DNA from: Desulfurispirillum indicum S5
GTDB taxonomy: Bacteria > Chrysiogenota > Chrysiogenetes > Chrysiogenales > Chrysiogenaceae
DNA: 64,000 nucleotides
Direction: 5' to 3'
Assembly: GCF_000177635.2 (NCBI RefSeq)
Contig: NC_014836.1
Coordinates: forward strand, 1,035,501 to 1,099,500
Part shown: piece after piece, positions 56,480 to 64,000 of the stretch
How the letters are laid out: the number at the start of each line of letters is the position of its first letter
Numbering within the stretch: the first letter of the stretch is position 1
The notes under the pieces: generated by a model
The model's database searches: none
What the model was told of the DNA's origin: nothing
Seen by the model: only the letters and a program-made list of their open reading frames with translations
Position numbers and translations under genes: made by a program

Positions 56480-56510
56480 CCCCGCACTCCCTTGGAGTGC
56501 GGGGTTTGCT
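56480..56510 (+). terminator. Terminator at end of array
   Basis: Stem CCCCGCACTCC / GGAGTGCGGGG followed by TTTGCT, a likely end of the array operon. Confidence 0.78.
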
Positions 56511-56636
56511 ATGTGAAGAGTCTGTGGAGTTTTTCCCGGATTCTGCGTGATGATTTCCTGAAAGAGTTGCTGGTAGCCGTCCCGGCGCTGATGCGCTATA
56601 CTGGTCGGTAATATGCGAGTTGACAAAGGATAATTC

Positions 56637-57569
56637 ATGACGACCATTCCCCTGCAAACCAAATCCCTTTCCAAATCCTATGACAAGGCTCCCCCGGCCC
56701 TGCATCCCCTTGACCTGTGTCTGGAACCGGGGGAGATTTTCGGGCTCCTTGGCCCCAATGGCGCGGGCAAGACGACGCTGATTTCCATGTTGACCGGGCT
56801 GATCGACCCCAGCTCCGGCTCGGCTTCCATTATGGGGTACGATATCGCCGAGCAGAGCCTGCTGGCGCGCCTCAATGTGGGGGTTGTGCCCCAGGAGCTG
56901 GTCTCCCACGGGTTTTTCAGCATTGAACGGGTGCTGGAGTTCCACTCGGGCTACTTCGGCCTGACCGATAATCGCGAGCATATCGACTACCTGCTGCGCA
57001 AGCTGGGGCTGCACGAGCATCGCAGAAAACTGGTGCGCCAGCTTTCCGGCGGCATGAAGCGCCGCCTGCTCATTGCCAAGTCCCTGGTGCACCGTCCACC
57101 GCTGCTGCTGCTGGACGAGCCTACGGCGGGGGTGGATGTGGAGCTGCGCAATGACCTGTGGCAGTTTGTGCGGGAGTTGAACCGGGATATGGGCACCACC
57201 GTCCTGCTGACCACCCACTACATCCAGGAGGCGGAAGAGCTTTGCAACCGCATCGGCGTACTCCACCTGGGGCGGCTGATTGCCCTGGATGATACCATCA
57301 GTCTGATTCATCGCCTGACCAGGCGCATTGTCTCCATAAAACTGACGGCGGATACGGATATGTCGCGCTTTGACCCGACTCTTGTGCTGGCAGATCACTG
57401 TCTGCAGATATCCACGGCCTATGGCACCACCGTGGGCAAGCTTATTCAGGAGCTGGATATTCCCCTGGCCAGCATTGAAGATATTTCGGTGGAAGAAGGA
57501 ACCCTGGAGGACGCCTTTGTGGCCTTAATCCAGGAACAGTCATTTCTGAAAAACGAGGAGGAAGCATGA
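56637..57569 (+). CDS. ABC transporter ATP-binding protein (YadG-like)
   Basis: A 310-residue ATPase of an ABC-2 type exporter. Walker A GPNGAGKTT (about residues 39-47), signature LSGGMKRR (about 136-143), Walker B LLLLDEPTAGVD and the H-loop TTHY are all intact. A C-terminal extension of about 90 residues is typical of drug/lipid exporters. The stop overlaps the permease ATG (ATGA). Substrate unknown. Confidence 0.93.
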   Translation: MTTIPLQTKSLSKSYDKAPPALHPLDLCLEPGEIFGLLGPNGAGKTTLISMLTGLIDPSSGSASIMGYDIAEQSLLARLNVGVVPQELVSHGFFSIERVLEFHSGYFGLTDNREHIDYLLRKLGLHEHRRKLVRQLSGGMKRRLLIAKSLVHRPPLLLLDEPTAGVDVELRNDLWQFVRELNRDMGTTVLLTTHYIQEAEELCNRIGVLHLGRLIALDDTISLIHRLTRRIVSIKLTADTDMSRFDPTLVLADHCLQISTAYGTTVGKLIQELDIPLASIEDISVEEGTLEDAFVALIQEQSFLKNEEEA

Positions 57570-58393
57570 ATCCGTCTGCATCACGTAAAGCCATTATCCG
57601 CACGGAACTTCCTTCCGCATTCACCGGATTTCGCACCCTGCTCTCCAAGGAAATCGAACGCTTTTTCCGGGTGGCGGGGCAAACCATCCTCAGCCCCCTG
57701 ATCAGTTCCTCCTTGTATCTGCTGATTTTCGGTGTCAACCTGGCAAAGCGTATCGATATTGCACCGGGGGTCAGCTACCTGCAGTTCATCATTCCCGGCC
57801 TGGTTGCCATGGGCCTTTTGAACAACGCTTTTCAGAATGCGGCCAGCTCAATTATCACGTCCAAATTCCACGGCGACTTTCAGGACCTGCGGGTGGTGCC
57901 ACTGACTCCCCTGCAGATCGTGTGGGCCTACGCCTGCGCCGCGACGCTGCGGGGCGTGGTGATTGGCCTTGGGGTGGCGATGGTGGGGCAGATTTTTCAC
58001 TATACGCAGTACGGCAGCTTGCTGGCCATACACAGTCCGCTGTGGCTGCTCTTTTTTGCCGCCTGCAGTGGCGTCACCTTTGGCTGCCTGGGGCTCTGTG
58101 TGGCCATCTATTCCCGCAGCTTTGATCAGGTCAGCGCGGTCAGCACCTTTGTGCTGCTGCCCCTGATCTACCTGGGAGGCGTCTTTTTCCCCCTCAGCAT
58201 CATGCCCGCCTTCTGGCAGGTTGTGTCTCTGTTCAATCCGCTGCTTTACCTGATTAACGGCATACGTTATGCCTTTTTGGGTATGAGTGATATCAGTATT
58301 CTTCCTGTGGCCCTGCTGGCCTCGGGTTTTGTGCTGCTGGCGTATACGCTGGCGCTGCTGGCGGTGAAGAAGGGGAATTACGGTAGATTCTGA
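57566..58393 (+). CDS. ABC-2 type permease (YadH-like)
   Basis: A 275-residue inner-membrane permease with six hydrophobic segments. The family's FIIPGLVAMGLLNNAFQNAASSI and LIYLGGVFFPLSIMPAFWQ are visible. It forms a transporter with the preceding ATPase. Element A copy A5 begins five bases after its stop. Confidence 0.92.
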   Translation: MNPSASRKAIIRTELPSAFTGFRTLLSKEIERFFRVAGQTILSPLISSSLYLLIFGVNLAKRIDIAPGVSYLQFIIPGLVAMGLLNNAFQNAASSIITSKFHGDFQDLRVVPLTPLQIVWAYACAATLRGVVIGLGVAMVGQIFHYTQYGSLLAIHSPLWLLFFAACSGVTFGCLGLCVAIYSRSFDQVSAVSTFVLLPLIYLGGVFFPLSIMPAFWQVVSLFNPLLYLINGIRYAFLGMSDISILPVALLASGFVLLAYTLALLAVKKGNYGRF

Positions 58394-58397
58394 CTTT

Positions 58398-59068
58398 GTC
58401 CTTTTTGACCGCGCAAAAAGGACGCAAAAACGCGCCCCCCGAACGCCCGTTTATCCGGATCGCCTGCTCGCCTGTTCTGGAGATCCGGCAGCAGGCTGCT
58501 CAAAGAGGCCCATCTGCTGCGTTGCCGGGCATCGCTCGTCGCTGCGACGTACAGGGAGTACGCCTCCCTCCTGCTTTGCCCGCGCCTTGCACCTGGGTCT
58601 CTTTGCGTTGCCTGACCCCTGCCTCTTTGCAGTGCTGCCGGACCACTCACATCCTGTGAGTGTCCCGTTCGGGTCTTGCCAGCCAGGCTTCGCACTCACC
58701 GGACGGGCTCAGGGGGGAACGGCCTGCTTCTGCCTTTCCCCCGTGTGCTGGCCCAGCCAGGACGCGCCGACTGGAACGCTATGGACCCGCAGGGTTGCCG
58801 CCACGAGGGCGGCAACCGCAAACCAAAAGCCATGGAAGGCGGTTGTTTGCGGTCCCCAGTTCCAGGCAAGCGGACGGCTGAAAAGGACAGCACTGGGGGC
58901 CGCTTCCCAGCCACTTTTTGCGGGTAAAAAGTGGCAAAAGAAACTCGTATATATATTGTGAGGATAATGTCAGGTAACGCAGTCTGTGTAGAACCATTTC
59001 GGCCATTGCAGCGTGACATCAGGGTCAGCGCTGACAACCTGTCGTTTCGGGGATGCGAAACTTCAGTT
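58398..59068 (+). repeat. Element A, copy A5 (full length, carries B)
   Basis: Begins with the hairpin GTCCTTTTTG / CAAAAAGGAC (58398-58423), holds a nested B (58492-58614), the GGTTGCCGCC / GGCGGCAACC stem and the GCCACTTTTT hairpin (near 58911-58936), and ends GGGATGCGAAACTTC. A second, truncated copy (A6) follows head to tail with no gap. Confidence 0.88.
58492..58614 (-). repeat. Element B, copy B7 (nested in A5)
   Basis: A 123-bp B copy in the same position of A as in A2 and A7 (after GAGATCCGG), from CAGGCTGCTCAAAGAGG to TTTGCGTTGCCTG. Confidence 0.87.
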
Positions 59069-59300
59069 TGTCCTTTTTGACCGCGCAAAAAGGACGCAAA
59101 AACGCGCCCTTCGACGCCCGTTTATCCGGCTCCTTTGCTCGCCTGCTCTGCCGGACCACTCACTTCCTGTGAGTGTCCCGTTCGGGTCTTGCCAGCCAGG
59201 CTTCGCACTCACCGGACGGGCTCAGGGGGGACTCTCTGCTGTTCCCCCTTGGGCTGGCCCAGCCAGAGCGTGCTTCCTGGCAGTAGCAAGCAAACGGAGA
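59069..59300 (+). repeat. Element A, copy A6 (truncated, no B)
   Basis: Starts with GTCCTTTTTGACCGCGC, lacks B and the second half. It breaks off near CCAGCCAGAGCGTGC before the GST gene. Confidence 0.83.
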
Positions 59301-59353
59301 ATAGGCCACTTTCATAACAAACGCACCGACACACAGTATTTAAGGAGGCGATG

Positions 59354-60019
59354 ATGCAAAAACTCGAACTGATCAGCTTCAAACTCTGTCCCTTTGTCCA
59401 GCGGGCGGTTATTGTCCTGAGGCACAAGAACATCGACTTCGATGTCACCTACATCGACCTGCAGAACAAGCCTGAGTGGTTCCTGAAGCTTTCGCCTACT
59501 GGCAGGACGCCGGTTCTCAAGGTTGGGGACGAGGTGCTGTTTGAATCGGCGGTGATTGTGGAATATCTGGACGAGGTGACACCGCCTTCGCTGCACCCGG
59601 CTGATCCGCTGATCAAGGCGCAGAATCGGGCCTGGATGGAATTTATGGGAGAGATTCAGCGGCGTATTCACGGCCTTTACACGGCGTCGGAAGAGTCGGT
59701 TTTCGAGCAGCACCGCGTTGCCATACTGGGTGATCTGGCCCGTCTGGAGGCTGTTTACCGTGGTGGGACGTTTTTCAACGGGGAGGAGTTCAATCTGATT
59801 GACGCTGTAATGGCGCCCCTGTGTCTGCGTCTGGAACTGCTCCGGGAGTTTACGGGGATGGGTTTGCTGGAAAATTGTCCCCGATTGCAGCAGTGGTCAG
59901 CTGTCCTGTTGGAAATGGAAGCAGTGCGGCTGTCGGTGGTGCCGGAATTCCCTGGGCTGTTCAGGGGCATGATTGAGCGCATGGGTGGGGTTATGGCTGC
60001 GCGCCTGACGGCTGGCTGA
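59354..60019 (+). CDS. Glutathione S-transferase-like protein
   Basis: A 221-residue GST-fold protein. The thioredoxin-like N-terminus has FKLCPFVQRAVIVL (a Cys-Pro in the active-site position, as in omega/beta-type GSTs), cis-proline LSPTGRTPVL and ESAVIVEYLDE for the glutathione gamma-glutamyl contact. A helical C-terminal domain follows. GGAGG stands five bases before ATG 59354 and only two before the upstream ATG at 59351. Role in detoxification or redox is likely; substrate unknown. Confidence 0.9.
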   Translation: MQKLELISFKLCPFVQRAVIVLRHKNIDFDVTYIDLQNKPEWFLKLSPTGRTPVLKVGDEVLFESAVIVEYLDEVTPPSLHPADPLIKAQNRAWMEFMGEIQRRIHGLYTASEESVFEQHRVAILGDLARLEAVYRGGTFFNGEEFNLIDAVMAPLCLRLELLREFTGMGLLENCPRLQQWSAVLLEMEAVRLSVVPEFPGLFRGMIERMGGVMAARLTAG

Positions 60020-60035
60020 AACCCGAGTTTTCCAT

Positions 60036-60788
60036 CGTAAAATGTTACCGCTCAATATTGATTTTGAATGCTTGACTTATCTGGTATTTCACTTTTCGTC
60101 TCCGGATATTGTCCTTTTTGACCGCGCAAAAAGGACACAAAAACGCGCCCCCCGAACGCCCGTTTCTCCGGATCGTTGGCTCGCCTGTTCAGGAGATCCG
60201 GCAGCAGGCTGCTCAAAGAGGCCCATCTGCTGCGTTGCCGGGCATCGCTCGTCACTGCGACGTACAGGGAGTACGCCTCGCTTCTCGCTTTACCCGCGCC
60301 TTGCACCTGGGCCTCTTTGCGTTGCCTGACCCCTGCATCCCTGCAGTGCTGCCGGACCACTCACATCCTGTGAGTGTCCCGTTCGGGTCTTGCCAGCCAG
60401 GCGTCGCACTCACCGGACGGGCTCAGGGGGGAACGGCCTGCTTCTGCCTTTCCCCCGTGTGCTGGCCCAGCCAGGACGCGCCGGCTGGAACGCTATGGAC
60501 CCGCAGGGTTGCCGCCACGACGGCGGCAACCGCAAACCCAAAGCCATGGAGGGCGGTTGTTTGCGGTCCCCAGTTCCAGGCAAGAGGACGGCTGATAAGG
60601 ACAGCACTGGGGGCCGCTTTTGCGCCACTTTTTGCGGGTAAAAAGTGGCAAAAGAAACTCATAAACAGGGTGAGGGCAATGCCAAGCGACACAGTCTGTG
60701 CAGAACTATTTCCGCCATTCCAGCATGGCATCAGGGTCGATCCCGACACCCAGCTGTTTCGGGGGTGCGAAACTTCTGTTACCAGCTA
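60036..60788 (+). repeat. Element A, copy A7 (full length, carries B)
   Basis: The most complete copy: tail TCAATATTGATTTTGAATGC, hairpin GTCCTTTTTG / CAAAAAGGAC (near 60107-60132), nested B, body stems, hairpin GCCACTTTTT (near 60624-60650), the end module TGAGGGCAATGCC and the TTTCGGGGGTGCGAAA hairpin. It begins about 17 bp after the GST stop. The long ORFs through it are repeat-derived. Confidence 0.88.
60205..60328 (-). repeat. Element B, copy B8 (nested in A7)
   Basis: A 124-bp B copy, CAGGCTGCTCAAAGAGG to CTTTGCGTTGCCTG, at the same site in A as B6 and B7. Confidence 0.87.
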
Positions 60789-60894
60789 TACCTGAAAGAG
60801 AGAATTTACAGTTTTTTTTCTCCTGAGACTTTCGTGAGATTTTCATTTGATACCATTTCCTGCAGTAGAAATTTCTGCGGAGTTATGTGTCTGA

Positions 60895-61794
60895 ATGAAA
60901 CGCAACACGACTGGGGTCTATACCGCCCTTGCCTGCACACTGAGTCCGAACCGTAAGATGCCAACGGGCGTTACGGGAAATACGGTTCCCATGGTGGATA
61001 TTCCATCCATGGCGCCCGATGTGCGCCGTATGGTGCGCAAGGGGCAGGCGCGGGTGGTGCGGGGTGTGGTGCGTCAGGCGCAGTCCGGTGACCCGATCCA
61101 GCGTCTGCAGGAGATGTACATCAGCACATCCGGGGCCTGGGATCTGCTGGAGTGGTACGAAGGGCGATGGCAGCAGAGCCATCGTCACCGGTTTGGAATC
61201 AACATGTTCCTGGTGGCCTTGCTGGGGGCGATTGTCATCCATGATGATTACATTGTCGACGAGACCATGATTCTGAGTGAATATACCGACATGCTGCTCA
61301 CCCAGGGAAACTGTGAGGCACTGCGTGCCCTTTCGTCGCTGGTCAATGACTATTCGTCTACTGTACAGACCATTAAACAGACGATTGCTGTTGACAGCAG
61401 CAGCTCAAAATATCTTGCATCTCATCTTATCCGCGCCGAGGCCCAAAGGGAGAGTATCTTTCTGCACCTGCCAGCCCTGGTGTATCACCTGAATTTCTTT
61501 TTTGACAGAAAACTCCAGCTGTTGCTCAGCTACTTTACGACGCTTATGGATATTCTCCCGAAGAGCGCCTTTATTGAAGCTCAGGGTTGTTATCATGCCG
61601 GATCCCTTGCCATGGGTGACAAGGTTTCGCGGGATGCGTACGGACAGTATTTCCGGGTTATGGAGGGGTTGAAGCTGTGGTGTTCCGACGCGGGCGCCGA
61701 GCACCCGGAGTGCGCGCTGATTCTGCAGGATCATCAACTTACACGTTTAGCGCGATCACAGATCAACCGGCTTATGCTGACGGTTTCGGTGTAG
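60895..61794 (+). CDS. Unknown 299-residue cytoplasmic protein
   Basis: A largely helical protein with no recognised family. Features: basic N-terminal part (PDVRRMVRKGQARVVRGVVRQ), one hydrophobic stretch (FGINMFLVALLGAIVIHDD, about residues 100-118) that may be a membrane helix, and many H, Y and Q residues. It ends nine bases before the GTG of an HD-GYP phosphodiesterase gene, so the two are probably one operon; a link to c-di-GMP signalling is inferred from that only. The start is uncertain, with GGAG about 13 bases upstream. Confidence 0.65.
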   Translation: MKRNTTGVYTALACTLSPNRKMPTGVTGNTVPMVDIPSMAPDVRRMVRKGQARVVRGVVRQAQSGDPIQRLQEMYISTSGAWDLLEWYEGRWQQSHRHRFGINMFLVALLGAIVIHDDYIVDETMILSEYTDMLLTQGNCEALRALSSLVNDYSSTVQTIKQTIAVDSSSSKYLASHLIRAEAQRESIFLHLPALVYHLNFFFDRKLQLLLSYFTTLMDILPKSAFIEAQGCYHAGSLAMGDKVSRDAYGQYFRVMEGLKLWCSDAGAEHPECALILQDHQLTRLARSQINRLMLTVSV

Positions 61795-61803
61795 CGGGAG
61801 GTA

Positions 61804-63096
61804 GTGGTGAAGAAGAAGATTTCCCTGGATGATCTTATTCCCGGCATGTTTATAGCCGATCTGAACTGTGGATGGCTTGATCATCCTTTTGCTTCCACGC
61901 GCTTTCTGGTTCGCAATACCATGACCATCTCCAAAATCCGCGCACTGGGCATTGAGGAACTCTGGATTGATACCAGCAAGGGGCGGGATGTTCCGCGCAA
62001 GAAGGTTGAGGTGGTCATTGATGAAGCGGACAAGCAGGCTCCACCGCCTGCGGAAGCAGAGGCCGATGTCGCATCGCAGCAGGAGGTAGAGAAGAATGAG
62101 GGCCAGAAGAGTGACCTGAAGGTGGTCTTGCCACCCCAGCCGGTGCCTTTGGGCGAAGAGATTCGCATGGCGCGGCGTACCCACCACGAGGCTTCCCAGA
62201 CGATCACCAACATGATGAATGATATCCGCATGGGGCGGAGCATTAAAACCGAGACTTCCGCTCCCATAGTCGAGCGCATGACCGACTCCATCTTCCGCAA
62301 CCAGAACGCCCTGCTCAGCCTGGGGCGTATTCGCAATCAGGATCAGTACACCTTTCAGCATTCGGTCAGCGTCAGTGTGCTGATGATGATTTTTGCCAAA
62401 AGCCAGGGCTATGATATCGATACCATTCACCACATTGGTCAGGGGGCGCTGCTCCATGATATCGGCAAGGTGAAGGTGCCCAATGAGATTCTCAATAAAC
62501 CCGGCAAGCTTACCGACGAAGAGTTTGCCATCATGAAGCAGCATGCCACCTACAGCGGCGAGATCCTCAGCGGTACGCCGGAAATTTCTCCCATCTGTGT
62601 TGAAGTGGCCGCCCAGCACCATGAGCGCTGGGATGGCTCTGGGTATCCCAAGGGGCTCAAGGGCGATCAGATCAGTCCCTACGCCCAGATGGCGGCAGTG
62701 GCCGATGTGTACGATGCCATTACCTCGGATCGCTGCTACCACAAGGGACAGCATCCCACGGTGGTGCTGCGGCGCCTGCTGGAGTGGAGTGAGCAACACT
62801 TCTGCCCCAGCATGGTGCAGCGCTTTATCCAATGTGTGGGCATCTATCCGCCGGGAACCCTGGTTCGCCTGAAAAGCGGCAAGCTTGCGGTGGTGATGGA
62901 GTCGGCCAGTGAGAAAGATGGCCGGCGTGACCTGCTGCATCCGGTGGTGCGTGCGATATTCTGCACCAAGGAACGCCGGTATATGCGCCCGGAGATCCTC
63001 GACCTCTCCTGCGAGGATGTGTGCGAGATGGTGGTTGGCTCGGAAGACCCTAAAAAATGGGGAATCAACATAGACACCTATATCGGCACGAAATAG
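61804..63096 (+). CDS. HD-GYP domain cyclic-di-GMP phosphodiesterase
   Basis: A 430-residue protein with an N-terminal DUF3391 domain (about 1-130, KKISLDDLIPGMFIADLNCGW), then HD-GYP (about 170-370): HSVSVS, metal site HHIGQGALLHDIGKVKVP, HHERWDGSGYPKGLKG (the GYP part) and DVYDAITSDRCYHKG. All catalytic residues are present, so it should hydrolyse c-di-GMP. GTG start behind GGGAGGT. It opposes the cyclase at 19302-20951 in principle, though far apart. Confidence 0.93.
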   Translation: MVKKKISLDDLIPGMFIADLNCGWLDHPFASTRFLVRNTMTISKIRALGIEELWIDTSKGRDVPRKKVEVVIDEADKQAPPPAEAEADVASQQEVEKNEGQKSDLKVVLPPQPVPLGEEIRMARRTHHEASQTITNMMNDIRMGRSIKTETSAPIVERMTDSIFRNQNALLSLGRIRNQDQYTFQHSVSVSVLMMIFAKSQGYDIDTIHHIGQGALLHDIGKVKVPNEILNKPGKLTDEEFAIMKQHATYSGEILSGTPEISPICVEVAAQHHERWDGSGYPKGLKGDQISPYAQMAAVADVYDAITSDRCYHKGQHPTVVLRRLLEWSEQHFCPSMVQRFIQCVGIYPPGTLVRLKSGKLAVVMESASEKDGRRDLLHPVVRAIFCTKERRYMRPEILDLSCEDVCEMVVGSEDPKKWGINIDTYIGTK

Positions 63097-63120
63097 GCGA
63101 GGCGTGAAGCTGCGGAAGAC

Positions 63121-64000
63121 CTATTCGACATGTTTGCTGTCGTTCAATGGCGCACTTCCGCGCAGGGGCAGTGTCACCGTGAAAAGCGCTCCGCGGCCAG
63201 TGTTGCCTGCCTGAATAGTTCCTCCCATACGCTCTTCCACCAGCATCCTGGCAATGCTCAGCCCCATCCCCATTCCCTTGTGAACCTTACTGCTGATGAA
63301 CGATGAAAAGATTTTTTCCACAGGATGGATGCAGATGCCCCCGCCATTATCCTCCACCTGGAGAATCAGCGTGTTTTCGCGCTGCTGCCAGGAAATATGG
63401 AGACTTGGATCGGCGGTGTTGCGTTCGCTGAAGGTGTCCAGTGCGTTTTCCAGCAGGATCATCAGCACGTGGGCAAAGGCACCGGGATATCCGAGCATGC
63501 AGAGCGCTTCGTCCGGGGCGTGGCAGTGTACGCTTGTGCGTTGAAACAGGGGGATCTCTTTAAGCATGAGCAGAACCTGTTTGATGGTGCGATCTGGAAA
63601 AAACTCCTCCCTGGTGCTGCCGGAGCTGTAGAAGTTCCTGAAATCATCAACCGTACTGCCCATAAAGGCAACGCTTTCACGCATGCGGGGTATAATGACT
63701 TCCCTGATGCGCTGCGTGTGATCATCTGCCGTTCGGGCAGGTTCAAGGTAGGTCTGCAGCTCGCTGAGCAAAGCACCAAGACGGGCGAGGGGGGTGCGCC
63801 ACTGGTGGGCGATCATGCCCAGGGAGCGACCGATGACCGCAAAGCGGGACTGATTCAGCATGCTCTGCTTCTGGGATTCCAGCTCGTAGCGTCCGTCGCG
63901 ACCGTCTTTTCCGATGGCCAGCGAGATGGAAGTGATGTGGAGGAAAATGTTCAGGGGAATGGCGAGGGTGACATAGTTCAGGTGTTCGATGATGCCGGAT
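63121..64000 (-). CDS. Sensor histidine kinase, C-terminal part (partial at window end)
   Basis: The frame is open on the minus strand to base 64000, so the gene starts outside. The visible 290 or so residues contain a transmembrane end (NYVTLAIPLNIFLHITSISLA), a short linker, HisKA with IAHQWRTPLARLG, and HATPase with N-box LLENALDTF, DNGGGI and GMGMGLSIAR. The H-Q-W-R-x-P-L phosphorylation box is like that of the kinase at 37244-41089. It converges on the HD-GYP gene, 24 bp apart. Input domain and partner are not visible. Confidence 0.9.
   Translation of the reverse strand, partial: SGIIEHLNYVTLAIPLNIFLHITSISLAIGKDGRDGRYELESQKQSMLNQSRFAVIGRSLGMIAHQWRTPLARLGALLSELQTYLEPARTADDHTQRIREVIIPRMRESVAFMGSTVDDFRNFYSSGSTREEFFPDRTIKQVLLMLKEIPLFQRTSVHCHAPDEALCMLGYPGAFAHVLMILLENALDTFSERNTADPSLHISWQQRENTLILQVEDNGGGICIHPVEKIFSSFISSKVHKGMGMGLSIARMLVEERMGGTIQAGNTGRGALFTVTLPLRGSAPLNDSKHVE

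Noticed and set aside
60109-60795. 228-codon ORF in element A7, with similar ORFs in A2 (3514-4314) and A5 (58587-58961)
   Set aside because: The similarity follows from DNA repeat identity. Several frames of the same stretch are open at once, no consistent start or ribosome site is present, and the composition (Pro/Arg/Ala/Cys) is not protein-like.

Overview
The window is 64 kb of chromosome from a Gram-negative bacterium of roughly mid-50s percent GC. It holds lipoproteins, periplasmic transport, many two-component and c-di-GMP regulators, selenium use (selD-mnmH), a sulfate-assimilation operon with a flavoprotein-free sulfite reductase, an oxygen-detoxifying diiron flavoprotein (FprA type), RNase J, and a CowN gene with a sigma-54/NifA-type promoter. 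This suggests a free-living, metabolically versatile, probably anaerobic or microaerophilic and diazotroph-related organism. My best guess is a Chrysiogenota/Desulfurispirillum-like or deltaproteobacterial lineage. That is an impression from the protein sequences, not a test.

Layout. 1-3.6 kb: cysD (partial), cysN and a ferredoxin-type sulfite reductase. 4.4-7.2 kb: a lipoprotein gene split by a complete IS3-family element. 7.4-22.4 kb: a CheB-CheR-histidine kinase fusion, an ArsR regulator, two CAU tRNAs, a 38-residue membrane peptide gene, yejAB with a coupled response regulator, an FtsK 4TM-only protein beside rnj, a multi-domain diguanylate cyclase, a pseudo-receiver and a solitary S24-type repressor. 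22.4-28 kb: an accessory zone of stacked repeats, a group II intron remnant broken by an IS5-family element, an Rhs 3' fragment and AT-rich immunity-like genes. 28-45.7 kb: cowN, a methyltransferase, relBE, a flavoprotein, guaBA, tRNA-Pro, fprA, a second CheB-CheR-kinase with its receiver, a DUF945 protein, mnmH and selD. 45.8-49 kb: a defence-like island (TOPRIM-like DUF4276, AAA ATPase, HEPN-like protein, membrane protein). 49.2-52.7 kb: metH. 53.1-56.5 kb: a secreted protein followed by four tandem paralogous genes with constant ends and variable middles, which I recognise from no described family. 56.6-64 kb: an ABC exporter, a GST, an unknown protein, an HD-GYP phosphodiesterase and a partial kinase.

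Two dispersed non-coding repeat families dominate the intergenic space. Element A (up to about 0.75 kb, bounded by strong hairpins) has seven complete or partial copies, several starting a few bases after a stop codon. Element B (about 125 bp, imperfect terminal inverted repeats) has nine copies, three of them nested at the same point inside A. In one A copy a group II intron remnant sits in the terminal hairpin and an IS5-family element sits in the intron, so four layers of insertion can be read.

How genes work together: cysDN plus the siroheme reductase take sulfate to sulfide. selD supplies selenophosphate to mnmH through a 4-bp overlap. guaB and guaA are one nucleotide apart. The two CheB-CheR-kinases, the receivers, the GGDEF protein and the HD-GYP protein indicate heavy investment in signalling. 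The Rhs fragment with downstream small genes looks like a decaying polymorphic toxin/immunity locus.
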